From an uncultured Devosia sp. (GTDB taxonomy: Bacteria > Pseudomonadota > Alphaproteobacteria > Rhizobiales > Devosiaceae), in the NCBI GenBank assembly GCA_946481445.1, contig CAMLOA010000162.1, positions 1 through 5,583 on the forward strand: a stretch of 5,583 bases of DNA, given 5' to 3'. The notes beneath the pieces are model-generated. The model searched no databases. It had not been told where the DNA came from and was given only the letters and a program-made list of their open reading frames with translations. Position numbers and translations under genes: made by a program. Position 1 is the first letter of the stretch, and each line of letters begins with the position of its first letter. Below, one piece after another: positions 4,736 through 5,583 of this stretch.

Positions 4736-5583
4736 TTGCTTAAGTCCATCGCATCCTTGGTTCACCGGCGAGGTTCGGTCTATTGGTTCCGCAAAGCGGT
4801 GCCGGCGGACTTGATCGATCGCCTCGGACACTCGGACATCCGCAAATCGTTGCGCACAGGCAACATGCGGTTGGCCCGACAGCGGGCCTGGGCTTTGATA
4901 TTCGTTCTTGAGGATGCATTTGCGGTACTGCGCGACGCGGGGCTCTCGCCCGGCGCCCGCGACGCATTGGGCGTCGTCCTCGACAACCTCATGAACGACC
5001 TCGACCGCACGGGCCAGCAATGGTCGCAACGCCTGCGATACAGAGCCTTGCTGGAGAGTCTCGACGCTGCGCCATCCGACGGGGGCGCCAATGGGGAAGG
5101 GTCGTCTATCGTGCAGGCCGCCCAGGTCGCCATCCCTACGGACATTCCGATTCCGCGGGTCCCGCCGGCGACACCCGCGGCAGGTCAAACTCCAACCGAC
5201 ATCGCACAGGCGGTGATGAGTGCCTTGCGCCTCGCGAGTATCCACCCGGATGCCAACAAGCCGCTGACCAGCTTTCTGCCGGAGTATCTGGCGAGTGTTC
5301 GCAAGAAGGGCTGCCGCGAGCAATATCTGAGCGAAATCGGCACCAAGGCGCGCATCTTCGTCTGCACGATCGGCGACAAGCCCGTGCACGAATACGGCAA
5401 GGCGGATCTGCTCCACTACCGTGACCTCATCGACCAGATGCCGTTCGATGCGATCAAGCACCTCAAGACGGACGATCCGGTCAAGGCAATCGCGTTGAAC
5501 AAGGCGCGTGCCGTGCCCTTGCCGCCGATCAGTTCGACCACGGTCAACAGCAAGTATTTGACGGTCATCCGTGGCCTGTTCGG
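4736..5583 (+). CDS. Tyrosine recombinase/integrase, N-terminal part (3' end outside window)
   Basis: This is a site-specific recombinase that would insert and excise the element at the adjacent tRNA. About 282 codons are visible. The N-terminus SLVHRRGSVYWFRKAVPADL (residues 7-26) and LRTGNMRLARQRA (39-51) match the small N-terminal domain common on alphaproteobacterial phage-type integrases (DUF6538-like). A Pro/Ala/Gly-rich linker follows at about 122-160, then an alpha-helical core-binding domain from about 175 (KPLTSFLPEYLASVRKKG). The catalytic R-H-R-Y domain lies beyond the window, so activity cannot be judged. The frame is open from 4658 and contains no ATG before 4868, which would cut the N-terminal domain. 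I choose TTG 4736, 10 nt after GGGAG; GTG 4685 is the alternative. By my count 11 of 32 leucine codons are TTG, against none in the MBL gene, suggesting foreign origin. Confidence 0.85.
   Translation, partial: MLKSIASLVHRRGSVYWFRKAVPADLIDRLGHSDIRKSLRTGNMRLARQRAWALIFVLEDAFAVLRDAGLSPGARDALGVVLDNLMNDLDRTGQQWSQRLRYRALLESLDAAPSDGGANGEGSSIVQAAQVAIPTDIPIPRVPPATPAAGQTPTDIAQAVMSALRLASIHPDANKPLTSFLPEYLASVRKKGCREQYLSEIGTKARIFVCTIGDKPVHEYGKADLLHYRDLIDQMPFDAIKHLKTDDPVKAIALNKARAVPLPPISSTTVNSKYLTVIRGLF

Larger units (their letters stand above)
4643..5583 (+). mobile_element. Left edge of a tRNA-integrated element (genomic island or prophage)
   Basis: The sequence after the tRNA CCA holds a tyrosine recombinase gene pointing away from the tRNA, with codon use unlike the genes to the left. 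No other element gene, and no far-end repeat, is within the window, so island versus prophage cannot be decided and the extent is unknown. Confidence 0.65.

Noticed and set aside
4697..5461. A 254-codon minus-strand open frame opposite the integrase
   Set aside because: The plus-strand frame encodes a recognisable recombinase N-terminus and core-binding region; the antisense product has no family-like features.

Overview
The window looks like a chromosomal segment of a GC-rich alphaproteobacterium, most likely in the Hyphomicrobiales (a Devosia-like lineage is my guess, from gene order and protein style only). The supporting signs are the order rplU-rpmA-acetyltransferases-obgE, an Ala/Lys-rich tail on ribosomal protein bL21, GC-rich codon use, and a TTGACT/GATAAG-type promoter ahead of rplU.

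Layout. Positions 1-4435 are read almost entirely from the minus strand. From right to left they are: a gamma-glutamylcyclotransferase-fold protein (3995-4435); an exported metallo-beta-lactamase-fold hydrolase (3134-3907); a strong promoter and structured leader; rplU (2363-2908) and rpmA (2084-2350); a structured intergenic region containing an 11-bp hairpin (1974-2047); three consecutive GNAT acetyltransferase genes (1428-1955, 913-1431, 380-916); and the 5' third of the GTPase gene obgE (1-383). The three acetyltransferase genes and obgE are joined by three successive 4-nt ATGA stop/start overlaps, so they form one translationally coupled unit.

On the plus strand, a tRNA-Ser gene with anticodon CGA (4553-4642, CCA encoded) is followed about 90 bp later by the start of a tyrosine-recombinase integrase gene that runs off the right edge (about 4736-5583). 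The integrase has no ATG near its N-terminus and uses TTG leucine codons far more than its neighbours. This is the usual architecture of an integrative element inserted at a tRNA 3' end. The window shows only the integrase edge; the cargo lies beyond it.

How the parts work together. The rplU-rpmA promoter drives two 50S proteins. Obg is a ribosome-assembly GTPase, and the RimJ/RimL-like acetyltransferases between them could modify ribosomal proteins or small molecules, so the left half is plausibly one translation-related neighbourhood. The right edge is the junction between core genome and a mobile element. I see no complete novel system. The most interesting points are regulatory: the structured rpmA/acetyltransferase gap, the rplU leader with a short upstream reading frame and no clear ribosome-binding site, and the short tRNA-integrase gap, which holds three GANTC methylation sites and a hairpin that contains the integrase ribosome-binding site.
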